Assembly (NCBI GenBank): GCA_017381835.1
Contig: JAFOBK010000049.1
Coordinates: forward strand, 1-7,344
Source: Oscillospiraceae bacterium
GTDB taxonomy: Bacteria; Bacillota_A; Clostridia; Oscillospirales; Oscillospiraceae
Reading direction: 5' to 3'
DNA: 7,344 nucleotides
The notes below the pieces were generated by a model. That model was not told where the DNA came from, did not search any database, and worked only from the letters and a program-made list of their open reading frames with translations. Shown here piece after piece: positions 1-6,501 of this stretch (within the stretch, counting starts at the first letter, position 1; every line of letters begins with the position of its first letter). Position numbers and translations under genes: made by a program.

Positions 1-630
1 CAGGAAGCCGGGAGCGATGGCATTGCAGCGAATGCCGGTGCCGGCAAAGTGGGTAGCCAGCCACTGAGTGAAGTTGGAAATACCGGCCTTTGCTGCGGAG
101 TATGCGGGGATCTTGGTCAGAGGGGTATAAGCATTCATGGAAGAGATGTTCAGGATGTTGCCGCACTTGCGCTCAACCATATCCTTAGCGAACACCTGAG
201 TGGGCAGCAGAGTACCCTGGAAGTTCAGCTTAAATACGAAGTCAACACCGGCAGCATCCAGGTCGAAGAAGGTCTTCTGGCCTTCCTTAGCCTCGTGCTG
301 GTACTCATTGTCGGTGGTAGCACGGGGATTGTTGCCGCCTGCGCCGTTGATCAGAATGTCGCAGGGACCCAGATCAGCCAGAACCTGCTTGTGGACCTCT
401 TCCAGAACCTCGCGGTCCAGAACGTTGGCCTTGTAGCCTTCGCAGATATAACCTTCTGCCTTCAGCTCGTTAGCCAGCTTCTTAACAGCGTCTTCGTTCA
501 GGTCCAGAGCAGCAACCTTTGCGCCTGCAACTGCATAAGCACGAGCCATATCGCCGCACAGAACGCCGCCTGCACCGGTGACAACAACAACCTTACCTGC
601 AAAATTATGAGTCAGGGGAAGAGAATTCAT
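1..630 (-). CDS. uxuB: SDR-family D-mannonate oxidoreductase (fructuronate reductase), C-terminus cut by window edge
   Basis: Likely reduces D-fructuronate to D-mannonate with NAD(P)H in the cytoplasm, the middle step of glucuronate breakdown. The 210 visible residues form a classical short-chain dehydrogenase. The cofactor loop is TGAGGVLCG at 18-26, a variant of TGxxxGxG. An acidic D43 ends the second strand, the NGAGG motif is at 95-99, and the catalytic tetrad reads N136, S164, Y177, K181 (YSAAK). Bacillus UxuB (YjmF) is of this type and about 280 residues long, so roughly 70 residues lie beyond the edge. The ATG at 630 is chosen because GGAGG sits 9 bases upstream; an in-frame ATG at 636 would leave only 3. 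It is the third gene after uxaC and uxuA, 31 bases behind uxuA. All 14 lysines use AAG, which suggests high expression. Fold is certain; the substrate is inferred from neighbours and similarity. Confidence 0.85.
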   Translation of the reverse strand, partial: MNSLPLTHNFAGKVVVVTGAGGVLCGDMARAYAVAGAKVAALDLNEDAVKKLANELKAEGYICEGYKANVLDREVLEEVHKQVLADLGPCDILINGAGGNNPRATTDNEYQHEAKEGQKTFFDLDAAGVDFVFKLNFQGTLLPTQVFAKDMVERKCGNILNISSMNAYTPLTKIPAYSAAKAGISNFTQWLATHFAGTGIRCNAIAPGFL

Positions 631-639
631 AGTCATTTA

Positions 640-644
640 CCTCC
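640..644 (-). promoter_or_regulatory. Ribosome binding site of uxuB
   Basis: GGAGG on the minus strand, 9 bases before the ATG at 630. It decides between two in-frame ATGs (636 and 630): the first would be only 3 bases from it. It fills the 31-base gap behind uxuA, which has no room for a convincing promoter, so uxuB is probably translated from the shared mRNA. Confidence 0.7.
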
Positions 645-661
645 AAATATTAGAAAACAAA

Positions 662-1753
662 TCAATACTTACCGGACATGCGATCCAGCATATCCCAAAC
701 ACCCAGCATGTACATGATGCCCAGAGCACGGTCATACAGGCCGTAGCCGGGACGGACAGTACCGGGACCTTCGCCCCACAGATGACGGCCGTGGTCAGGA
801 CGGATATAGCCCTCAAAGCCGCAATCATGGTAAGCCTTCAGGATCTCCAGAATGCCGGTGTCACCGTCGCAGTCACGATGGCTTGCTTCGCTAAAGTCAC
901 CGTTGTCAAAGTGCTTGACGTTACGGATGTGAGCGAATGCGATGCGGTCGCAATGCTTACGGACGATTTTTGCAACATTATTGTTGGGGTCTGCGTTCAG
1001 ACTGCCGGAGCAGAGAGTCAGGCAGTTGCAGGGATGATCAACCATGCTCAGGAAGCGGTCGATGTTCTCCTCGTTGATCAGCAGACGGGGCAGGCCGAAG
1101 ATATCCCAGGGGGGATCGTCCATGTGGATAGCCATTTTGATGCCGGCCTCCTCACAGGTGGGCATGATAGCTTCCAGGAAGTACTTGAGGTTTGCCCAGA
1201 GCTTTTCATGGTCTACATCTGCATAAGCCTTGAACAGCTGATCCAGCTTTGCCATACGCTCAGGCTCCCAGCCGGGGAAGGACATATTGTACTTCTCGGT
1301 GAAGTCCAGGATGTACTTTGCCATAGCATTGTAGTCGTCCTGGATCATGTTCTTTTCATAGAACAGAGCGGTGGAACCGTCGCCGACTTCATGGAACAGA
1401 TTGGAGCGGGTCCAGTCAAAGATAGGCATGAAGTTGTAGCAGATAACCTTCACACCGAACTTACCCAGATTGCGAATGCACTGCTTGTAGTTTTCGATCA
1501 GCGCGTCGCGGGTGGGCAGGCCGATCTTGATGTCGTCGTGGACATTGACGGACTCGACCACATCACCGTTGAAGCCGTAAGCATGAAGCTGATCCATGAC
1601 CTCAGCAATTTCGGATTCTTCCCAAATTTCACCGGGCATTTTGTGGTGCAGCGCCCAGACGATGCTGGTCACACCGGGGATCTGCTTGATGTAGTTCAGG
1701 CTGATGTTGTCATTACCCTCTCCGTACCAACGGAAACCCATTTGCATTGGCAT
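662..1753 (-). CDS. uxuA: D-mannonate dehydratase
   Basis: Removes water from D-mannonate to give 2-keto-3-deoxy-D-gluconate, a cytoplasmic, metal-dependent step. The 363-residue protein matches the roughly 360-residue Gram-positive UxuA family. It opens with the typical MGFRWYG segment and IPGVTSIVWALH at 25-36. Family metal and catalytic residues are recognisable: H210 (AIHMDDPPW), C248 (LCSGSL), H275 (AFAHIRN), D320-H321 (RPDHGR), and a tyrosine in PGYGLYDRA near 337-340. These line up in order with the His-Cys-His-Asp manganese site and His/Tyr pair described for the Streptococcus enzyme. Three in-frame ATGs lie close together (1753, 1747, 1741); AGGAGG at 1761-1766 is 7 bases from the first, which is therefore preferred. 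It lies 21 bases after uxaC and 31 before uxuB, clearly one operon. No truncation or odd residue was seen. Confidence 0.95.
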   Translation of the reverse strand: MPMQMGFRWYGEGNDNISLNYIKQIPGVTSIVWALHHKMPGEIWEESEIAEVMDQLHAYGFNGDVVESVNVHDDIKIGLPTRDALIENYKQCIRNLGKFGVKVICYNFMPIFDWTRSNLFHEVGDGSTALFYEKNMIQDDYNAMAKYILDFTEKYNMSFPGWEPERMAKLDQLFKAYADVDHEKLWANLKYFLEAIMPTCEEAGIKMAIHMDDPPWDIFGLPRLLINEENIDRFLSMVDHPCNCLTLCSGSLNADPNNNVAKIVRKHCDRIAFAHIRNVKHFDNGDFSEASHRDCDGDTGILEILKAYHDCGFEGYIRPDHGRHLWGEGPGTVRPGYGLYDRALGIMYMLGVWDMLDRMSGKY

Positions 1754-1774
1754 ATTGATTCCTCCTATTTATAA

Positions 1775-3175
1775 TTACAAATTAAAATAACGTTTTGCAT
1801 TGTTGCAGCAGATATCTGCCACAAGCTCACCCAAGATATCCATATCGGCAGGATATTCGCCGTTTTCTACCCACATACCCATCAGATTGCAGAGAATTCT
1901 GCGGAAATATTCATGGCGGGCATAGCTCAGGAAGGAGCGGGAGTCGGTGAGCATACCAATGAAATTACCCAAAATACCCAGCTGACCCAGAGAGATCATC
2001 TGGTCCTGCATGCCCACCTTGTTGTCGTTGAACCACCAGGCAGAGCCATGCTGAATTTTACCGGGAATTTCCGTTCCCTGGTAAGCACCCAGCAGTGTAT
2101 CCAGCCACTGGTTATCCGCAGGGTTCAGGGAGTAGACAATGGTTTTCGGCAGCTGGCCGGTCTTATCCAGCGCATCCATCACGCTGTGCAGAGCAGCGGA
2201 AGAGTCGGTGACCGCAATGCAGTCAAAGCCGCAGTCTGCGCCAAGCTTGCCGAACATCCGGGAGTTAGGATTGCGGAAGCAGCTGAAGTGCAGCTGCATA
2301 GCCCAGCCGTGGCGGGCATATTCCCGGCCGCAGTGGAGCAGCAGATAAGTCTGATAGCCTTCGGTTTCAGTAGCTGTCAGCTTTTCACCGGCCATAGCCT
2401 TCCGGAAGGTCTCTTCGATTTCCTCCTGCGCAGCTTCCTGATACATGACATAGTCCAGGCCATGGTCAGAAGCACGGCAGCCGCATGCGTTGAAGTAGTC
2501 AATCCGCTGGGTCAGCGCCTTGGCCACATCGGCAGCACTCTGAATTTCGATGCCGGATGCCTCGCTGAGTTTTGCAATATAAGCAGCAAAGCCAGCCTTG
2601 TGGCAGTTCAGAGCAGGGTCAGGACGGAAGGAGGGACAGACTTTCACATCAAAGGTCTTGTCCTCAGCGATCCGCTTATGCCACTGAAGATCGCTGCAAG
2701 GATCATCGGTGGTACCGATCATAGCCACATTGCTGCGACGGATCAGGCCGCGGGCAGAGAAATCGGGTTCTGCCAGTTTCTTCAGTGCCAGTTCCCAAAC
2801 TTCCTGTGCGGTATTGCCATTGAGGGTTCCCTCATAGCCGAAGTAATTCTTCAGTTCCAAATGGCACCAGTGATACATGGGATTACCGATGCACCGGGGC
2901 AGTGCTTCTGCAAATTTCTGGAACTTTTCCCGATCAGGTGCGCCGCCGGTGATGTAGTATTCATCCACACCGTTGGAGCGCATAATACGCCACTTGTAGT
3001 GGTCGCCGCCAAGCCAAACCTGGGTAATGTTCTCAAAGCGCACATCCTCATAAATCTGCTGAGGATCCAGGTGGCAATGATAGTCCATAATGGGCATTTT
3101 TGCGGCTACATCGTGATACAGCTTCCGGGCGGTAGGGGTCGTCAACAGGAAGTCTTCATTCATAAAGGGAATCAT
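1775..3175 (-). CDS. uxaC: Glucuronate (uronate) isomerase
   Basis: Converts D-glucuronate to D-fructuronate; family members also take D-galacturonate to D-tagaturonate. The protein has 466 residues, close to E. coli UxaC (470), and is collinear with it by memory. Both begin M-x-PFM-x-EDFLL, carry the amidohydrolase-type metal motif DYHCHL with H33 and H35, and share GDHYKWR (57-63), WWFND (380-384) and LTDSRSFLSY near 409-418, including D411. The frame is also open to a GTG at 3187, but that codon overlaps the AAGGAG ribosome site at 3187-3192. The ATG at 3175 is 11 bases from that site and matches the family start. First gene of the minus-strand operon, so it sits directly behind the divergent control region. 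With uxuA and uxuB following, and no uxaA or uxaB seen, glucuronate is the likelier physiological substrate. Confidence 0.95.
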   Translation of the reverse strand: MIPFMNEDFLLTTPTARKLYHDVAAKMPIMDYHCHLDPQQIYEDVRFENITQVWLGGDHYKWRIMRSNGVDEYYITGGAPDREKFQKFAEALPRCIGNPMYHWCHLELKNYFGYEGTLNGNTAQEVWELALKKLAEPDFSARGLIRRSNVAMIGTTDDPCSDLQWHKRIAEDKTFDVKVCPSFRPDPALNCHKAGFAAYIAKLSEASGIEIQSAADVAKALTQRIDYFNACGCRASDHGLDYVMYQEAAQEEIEETFRKAMAGEKLTATETEGYQTYLLLHCGREYARHGWAMQLHFSCFRNPNSRMFGKLGADCGFDCIAVTDSSAALHSVMDALDKTGQLPKTIVYSLNPADNQWLDTLLGAYQGTEIPGKIQHGSAWWFNDNKVGMQDQMISLGQLGILGNFIGMLTDSRSFLSYARHEYFRRILCNLMGMWVENGEYPADMDILGELVADICCNNAKRYFNL

Positions 3176-3186
3176 TCTCAAGTCCA

Positions 3187-3192
3187 CTCCTT
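3187..3192 (-). promoter_or_regulatory. Ribosome binding site of uxaC
   Basis: AAGGAG on the minus strand, 11 bases before the ATG at 3175. The last G of this site is also the first base of the in-frame GTG at 3185-3187, so the GTG cannot be the start codon while this site is used. The spacing is slightly long but usable, and the resulting N-terminus matches the UxaC family. Confidence 0.7.
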
Positions 3193-3212
3193 GTCTGCCG
3201 TTTTTGTTTATG

Positions 3213-3241
3213 GCTATATTTTACATCGACATGAAATACAA
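3213..3241 (-). promoter_or_regulatory. Candidate uxaC-uxuA-uxuB promoter
   Basis: On the minus strand, TTGTAT (3241-3236) and TATAGC (3218-3213) are separated by 17 bases, giving a predicted start near 3206 and a leader of about 30 bases. Neither hexamer is a strong sigma-A match, as would suit an activated or repressed promoter. An alternative -10 is TAAAAT at 3223-3218, a better hexamer but without a convincing -35. The -35 lies inside the palindrome at 3231-3257. Confidence 0.35.
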
Positions 3242-3257
3242 TGGAATTGCATTTCAT
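3231..3257. promoter_or_regulatory. 27-bp imperfect palindrome, probable operator
   Basis: Left arm ATGAAATACAAT and right arm ATTGCATTTCAT are reverse complements at 11 of 12 positions, around the 3-base centre GGA. It covers the candidate -35 of the uxaC operon and lies 12 bases upstream of the regulator's own -35. Its symmetry fits a dimeric repressor of GntR or LacI type at least as well as an AraC protein, which usually binds direct repeats. It is not followed by T-runs and is not near a gene end, so it is not a terminator. Confidence 0.6.
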
Positions 3258-3273
3258 ATTTAAATACATTGCA
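3246..3273 (+). repeat. Pair of ATTGCA boxes 22 bp apart, possible AraC-type half-sites
   Basis: ATTGCA occurs at 3246-3251 and again at 3268-3273 in the same orientation, 22 bp start to start, about two helical turns. AraC-family proteins typically bind direct repeats at roughly this period. The first box is part of the right arm of the 27-bp palindrome, and the second overlaps the regulator's -35 hexamer. A perfect 10-bp palindrome, TATTTAAATA (3257-3266), lies between them, and a related ATTGCG is at 3285-3290. Short motifs in AT-rich DNA can recur by chance. Confidence 0.35.
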
Positions 3274-3297
3274 AAAATACGCATATTGCGATATACT
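3269..3297 (+). promoter_or_regulatory. Promoter of the AraC-type regulator gene
   Basis: TTGCAA (3269-3274) and TATACT (3292-3297) are separated by 17 bases, a good sigma-A-type promoter. Transcription should begin near 3304, leaving a leader of about 22 bases before the ATG at 3326. The -35 overlaps one ATTGCA box, so autoregulation is possible. Confidence 0.65.
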
Positions 3298-3325
3298 AAG
3301 GAAAAAGTGCGAAAGCAGGTGTGCT

Positions 3326-4138
3326 ATGGCCCACATTTTCTCTTACCGAGACCCTGAACTCTACAGTCACCATTCCCTGGATCCACTCCCCGATCCCGAT
3401 GCATATTCCATGCATGTTCACGAAATGATGGAAATCTATTACTTCATTTCAGGAAACGGTGCCTACCTGGTAGAAGGTATCACCTATCCGCTGGAGCCGG
3501 GTGATATTATGATTCTCCGGGCAGCAGAGTCCCACAGACTGACCATCAGCCCTTCGGCGCCATATGAACGGATCGCCATTCACTTTTCACCGGCAATCCT
3601 GGAAAACGTTGATCCTTCTCTGAGCTTGCTGCGGCCCTTTCTGGACCGTCCTCTGGGACAGTGGAACCATTACAGTTCCAAAGACCCCCGCTATGCCCAT
3701 CTGCCAAGTATTTTCAAGGACTTCACCTTTGAAAACATCCCGGATGTGCGGCTGAATCTGATTGGCCGGCTCCTGCTGTTTCTCACAGCACTGAACGGCG
3801 TATTTGAAGGGCCTGACAGCATCGGCATTCAGGACAATAGTCTTTCCGGCCAGGTGGTGCGCTATGTGAACAGTCAGCTGTTTACATCCCTGTCATTGCA
3901 GAGTGTCGCAGATCATTTTTACCGCAGCCGTTCTCAGATCAGCCGGATCTTTCATCAGGCTACCGGCTCCTCTTTTTGGGAGTATGTGAGCATCAAACGG
4001 TTGCTGGCCGCCAGAGCAATGATCCAGCGGGGAGAAAAAGCCAGCCAGGCAGCACTTGTCTGCGGTTTTTCAGATTACTCGGTATTCTACCGGGCCTACA
4101 AAAATCACTTCGGTCATTCCCCGAAGGATGACAGTTAA
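3326..4138 (+). CDS. AraC-family transcriptional regulator, probable local glucuronide regulator
   Basis: A 270-residue sugar-responsive-type regulator. Residues about 28-90 form the cupin-like ligand domain: HEMMEIYYFISG (32-43) is followed by LEPGDIMIL (56-64), the usual AraC_binding pattern. Residues about 175-266 are the double helix-turn-helix domain, with the first HTH near 190-214 (SLQSVADHFYRSRSQISRIF) and the second near 238-266, ending in the typical CGFSDYSVFYRAYKNHFGHSP pattern split over 246-266. The start is the first in-frame ATG; only a weak AGGTG precedes it, suggesting modest expression. Its codons differ from the catabolic genes: four of six lysines are AAA. It is divergent from uxaC and convergent with the GH2 gene, so it sits between both arms of the pathway. 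Regulating them is inferred; the ligand is unknown but glucuronate or a glucuronide is plausible. Confidence 0.9.
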   Translation: MAHIFSYRDPELYSHHSLDPLPDPDAYSMHVHEMMEIYYFISGNGAYLVEGITYPLEPGDIMILRAAESHRLTISPSAPYERIAIHFSPAILENVDPSLSLLRPFLDRPLGQWNHYSSKDPRYAHLPSIFKDFTFENIPDVRLNLIGRLLLFLTALNGVFEGPDSIGIQDNSLSGQVVRYVNSQLFTSLSLQSVADHFYRSRSQISRIFHQATGSSFWEYVSIKRLLAARAMIQRGEKASQAALVCGFSDYSVFYRAYKNHFGHSPKDDS

Positions 4139-4141
4139 GCA

Positions 4142-4177
4142 AAAAATCCTGAACAGTTCACACTGTTCAGGATTTTT
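4142..4177. terminator. Bidirectional intrinsic terminator
   Basis: AAAAATCCTGAACAGT pairs perfectly with ACTGTTCAGGATTTTT over 16 bp around the 4-base loop TCAC. The plus strand ends in five T; the minus strand ends in six. It lies 3 bases after the stop codon of the AraC-type gene and 19 bases beyond the stop of the convergent GH2 gene, so it can end both transcripts. It occupies most of the 58-base gap between them. Confidence 0.92.
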
Positions 4178-4196
4178 CATTTATTTTGCGGCAGAA

Positions 4197-6443
4197 TCAG
4201 GGCTTCGGAATCTGATTCAGCTGTGCATTAATGCCCAGGAGCTGCTCCTTGGTAAACTTCACATCCATCATGCCACCCATCAGTGTGAACAGGCGCAGAA
4301 CAGTGAAGCCGTTCATCATGCTCATCATTTCGGCGTTGAGCTCAAAGCCCATAGCCTTCATGCCGCCTTCGCCAGCTTCGCCGCCTCCCATCATCTTGCC
4401 GAACATGCTCATAAACAGCTGCTGACCGGCAGGTGTGGAAATGACGGTACCCATCTTATCATTCAAAGACAAGTAACCCTCAGGGGCGTCGATGTCAAAC
4501 CAGTTGAGGATTGCACCCTCTTCCCGCAGGCGATATGTCTCGTTGAAGGTGTCCACCTTGCGGATGATGCTCTCATCACGCAGATCGCCGGCTACCGCTT
4601 CCAGCTTGGTTTCACCCACATTGGGAACTTCAAAGTAGAAGAAGTGGTCGGCCGCAGCCTTCTTGCCCAGGCTGACACCGTTGGCAAACAGCTCAACTTC
4701 GGGCTGGTTGGAATAAACGGTAACCTTGGTTACCTCTTCCACACGGTCGATGTAGCGCTTGCTGCACAGGTGGACAAAGGGTTCATCAGACAACCATGCT
4801 TTGTAAGCATAGAAGGAGTCCTTCTTATACTTACGGTCAAAGGTCACCAGACCCTTGTGGTTCTGTCCGTTCTCGCCGCCTTCATTACGGGCATCGGCGC
4901 CGAAGTCAAACATATTCCAAACATGGGTCGCCCACATGAACTTACGGGTGAACAGCTGCTTGATCAGCTCCTCATGATAGTAGGACTGATATTCCTCGGT
5001 ATAGTCGCCCTGCATGGGATTGGAGGTGTGCCAATCCAGTGCTTCGCAGCCATACTCAGAACAGCCGATGGGAATGATAGGATGCATTGCGTGGAACTTA
5101 TCAAACCAGGGACCGTTCATGCTGGTGTCGCCGCCGTACCAACCGAAGTAGTGGTTGTAGGATACCACATCGGGGATCTGCAGGTAGGGGTCTTCCATCT
5201 TACACATGGAAACAGCAGCAATGGTGGTCAGGCGGGTCTTGTCCATCTCATGGCACAGGTCATTCAGGATGCGGTGGTTTTCCAGCAAATCCTCGTCGCT
5301 GCCGCCGATGGAAATCTCATTGGACAGGCCCCAAACCACAATACAGGGGTGGTTGTAGTTCTGAATAATCAGTTCCTTCATCTGGCTGATGGTGTTTTCA
5401 CGGCCGGTGGGCATGTGCTTGGAGATATAGGGGATCTCCGCCCAGATGACCAGACCGCGCTCATCGCACAGATCGTAGAAATACTGATCATGCTGATAGT
5501 GGGCCAGACGGATGGTGGTGCAGCCCACTTCGCAAATCAGATCGATGTCTTCCTCGTGATGCTCGGGCAGCAGAGCGTTACCCAGACCCCAGCGGTCCTG
5601 ATGGCGGGAAACACCGCGCAGGGGGTATTCTTCACCGTTCAGGATAAAGCCGTTATCGGGGTGGATTTCAAAGGTGCGGCAGCCGAAGCGAGTGCTGACG
5701 GCATCGATCACTTCACCGTTTTCAATCAATTCTACCTTGGCAGTGTACAGATAGGGGTCCTTGCGGCCGTGCCACAGATGTACATCCGCGATTTCCAGAA
5801 CTGCCTTGGTGTCTTCCGTCTGCGCGGAAGCAACTTCGCAGCCGCATGCGGCACAAATGCTGTAGCGCAGGTTCTGACCGGCCTTGGAATTGGTGACCCA
5901 GGCTTCGATCTCCACCTTTGCGTCCTTGCCGCAAACCGCGGGAGTGACCTTCAGGCCGGGGGTACCATAGTAATCCAGATCAAAGTGGGATTCACCCACG
6001 CAGACGATATTTACATCCCGGTAGATACCGCCGTAGAAAGTGAAGTCTGCCATCTGGGGATAGACAATTTCATTGGGACTGTTATCCACGGCAATCACCA
6101 GCAGGTTGACACCCTGCAGAGCCTCGGTGATGTTGACGCGCCAGGTGGAATAGCCGCCGTCGTGATGTGCCAGATGCTTGCCGTTCAGGTAAACATCCGC
6201 AGAAGAGTTTGCGCCCCGGATTTCCAGGTAATACTGTGCCGCAGCAGGCAGAGAAGCCTTATTAAAGCTCTTTGCGTAATAAGCAGTGCCGCGGAAGTAG
6301 TCGTTATCGCCGTCCTGGCCGTCGATGGCGTTCCAGGAGTGGGGCAGATTCACCCAATTCCAATCATTGGGCAGTGCAGCAGGAATCTGGGAAGCCTGCT
6401 TGGTAAAAGCCCACTTGGCATTGAAGTTGATAATTGTTCGCAT
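4197..6443 (-). CDS. GH2 glycosidase, probable cytoplasmic beta-glucuronidase
   Basis: Retaining GH2 enzyme, 748 residues, with no signal peptide. Order of parts: sugar-binding beta domain (about 1-150, with YFRGTAYYAK at 49-58 and DVYLNGK at 83-89), Ig-like domain (about 160-258), TIM barrel (about 262-550), a C-terminal beta domain (about 555-625), then a methionine/glycine-rich tail (about 655-748). Acid/base is E376 (GLSNEIS), nucleophile E463 (CSEYG). N528-H-K530 matches the N-x-K motif whose Asn and Lys contact the glucuronate carboxylate in E. coli GUS (N566/K568). As I recall, similar NxKGLV strings also occur in GH2 beta-galactosidases, so this does not settle it. The uronate pathway and GPH symporter alongside favour glucuronides. 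The stretch between EIP (336-338) and NHP (364-366) is short, so the active-site Loop 1 of E. coli GUS seems absent. The start at 6443 is set by AAGGAG 7 bases upstream. Confidence 0.85.
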   Translation of the reverse strand: MRTIINFNAKWAFTKQASQIPAALPNDWNWVNLPHSWNAIDGQDGDNDYFRGTAYYAKSFNKASLPAAAQYYLEIRGANSSADVYLNGKHLAHHDGGYSTWRVNITEALQGVNLLVIAVDNSPNEIVYPQMADFTFYGGIYRDVNIVCVGESHFDLDYYGTPGLKVTPAVCGKDAKVEIEAWVTNSKAGQNLRYSICAACGCEVASAQTEDTKAVLEIADVHLWHGRKDPYLYTAKVELIENGEVIDAVSTRFGCRTFEIHPDNGFILNGEEYPLRGVSRHQDRWGLGNALLPEHHEEDIDLICEVGCTTIRLAHYQHDQYFYDLCDERGLVIWAEIPYISKHMPTGRENTISQMKELIIQNYNHPCIVVWGLSNEISIGGSDEDLLENHRILNDLCHEMDKTRLTTIAAVSMCKMEDPYLQIPDVVSYNHYFGWYGGDTSMNGPWFDKFHAMHPIIPIGCSEYGCEALDWHTSNPMQGDYTEEYQSYYHEELIKQLFTRKFMWATHVWNMFDFGADARNEGGENGQNHKGLVTFDRKYKKDSFYAYKAWLSDEPFVHLCSKRYIDRVEEVTKVTVYSNQPEVELFANGVSLGKKAAADHFFYFEVPNVGETKLEAVAGDLRDESIIRKVDTFNETYRLREEGAILNWFDIDAPEGYLSLNDKMGTVISTPAGQQLFMSMFGKMMGGGEAGEGGMKAMGFELNAEMMSMMNGFTVLRLFTLMGGMMDVKFTKEQLLGINAQLNQIPKP

Positions 6444-6450
6444 GGATTTT

Positions 6451-6456
6451 CTCCTT
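6451..6456 (-). promoter_or_regulatory. Ribosome binding site of the GH2 gene
   Basis: AAGGAG on the minus strand, 7 bases before the ATG at 6443. The reading frame stays open to another ATG at 6503, but that would add 20 residues encoded by the hairpin and this ribosome site. The resulting shorter protein begins MRTIINFNAKWAF, a typical GH2 N-terminus. Confidence 0.8.
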
Positions 6457-6473
6457 GTAGCTAGATAGACACC

Positions 6474-6501
6474 GTGGCAGGCAGAAAAATCTGCCTGCCA
6501 C
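6474..6501 (-). other. Perfect intergenic hairpin between symporter and GH2 genes
   Basis: GTGGCAGGCAGA and TCTGCCTGCCAC form a perfect 12-bp GC-rich stem with a 4-base loop (UUUU in the mRNA). It lies in the 82-base gap, 24 bases after the symporter stop codon and 17 bases before the GH2 ribosome site. In the direction of transcription it is followed by GGTGTCTATC, not a T-run, so it is not a standard terminator. It could stabilise the 3' end of the symporter message, act as a partial attenuator, or be a processing site. Confidence 0.6.

Noticed and set aside
1..9. CAGGAAGCC at the left edge repeated at 7330-7338, hinting at flanking direct repeats
   Set aside because: Only 9 bases, and both copies lie inside genes where each encodes Gly-Phe-Leu. 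Coincidence, not an insertion footprint.
49..717. Plus-strand frame of 222 codons opposite uxuB
   Set aside because: The minus strand encodes an SDR enzyme with complete active site; the plus frame is its shadow.
782..1774. Plus-strand frame of 330 codons opposite uxuA
   Set aside because: It mirrors a conserved uxuA gene and shows no recognisable motif or ribosome site.
3176..3187. GTG at 3187 as the start of uxaC
   Set aside because: It overlaps the AAGGAG ribosome site; the ATG at 3175 fits both the site and the family N-terminus.
1913..3325. Long plus-strand frame running into the AraC-type gene, suggesting a 741-residue fusion
   Set aside because: The first 471 codons are antisense to uxaC and cross the promoter region. 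The true regulator starts at 3326, where the cupin domain begins, behind a good promoter at 3269-3297.
3188..3325. Catabolite (CcpA/cre) site in the divergent promoter
   Set aside because: I looked for a TGnAANCG-type palindrome and found no convincing match; GCGAAAGCAGG near 3309 lacks the second half.
4056..6464. Plus-strand open frame of 802 codons opposite the GH2 gene
   Set aside because: The minus-strand product is a full GH2 enzyme with catalytic glutamates in place. The opposite frame is low-complexity and family-less, overlaps the 3' end of the AraC-type gene and has no ribosome site. It is open because the real gene rarely uses codons that read as stops on the other strand.
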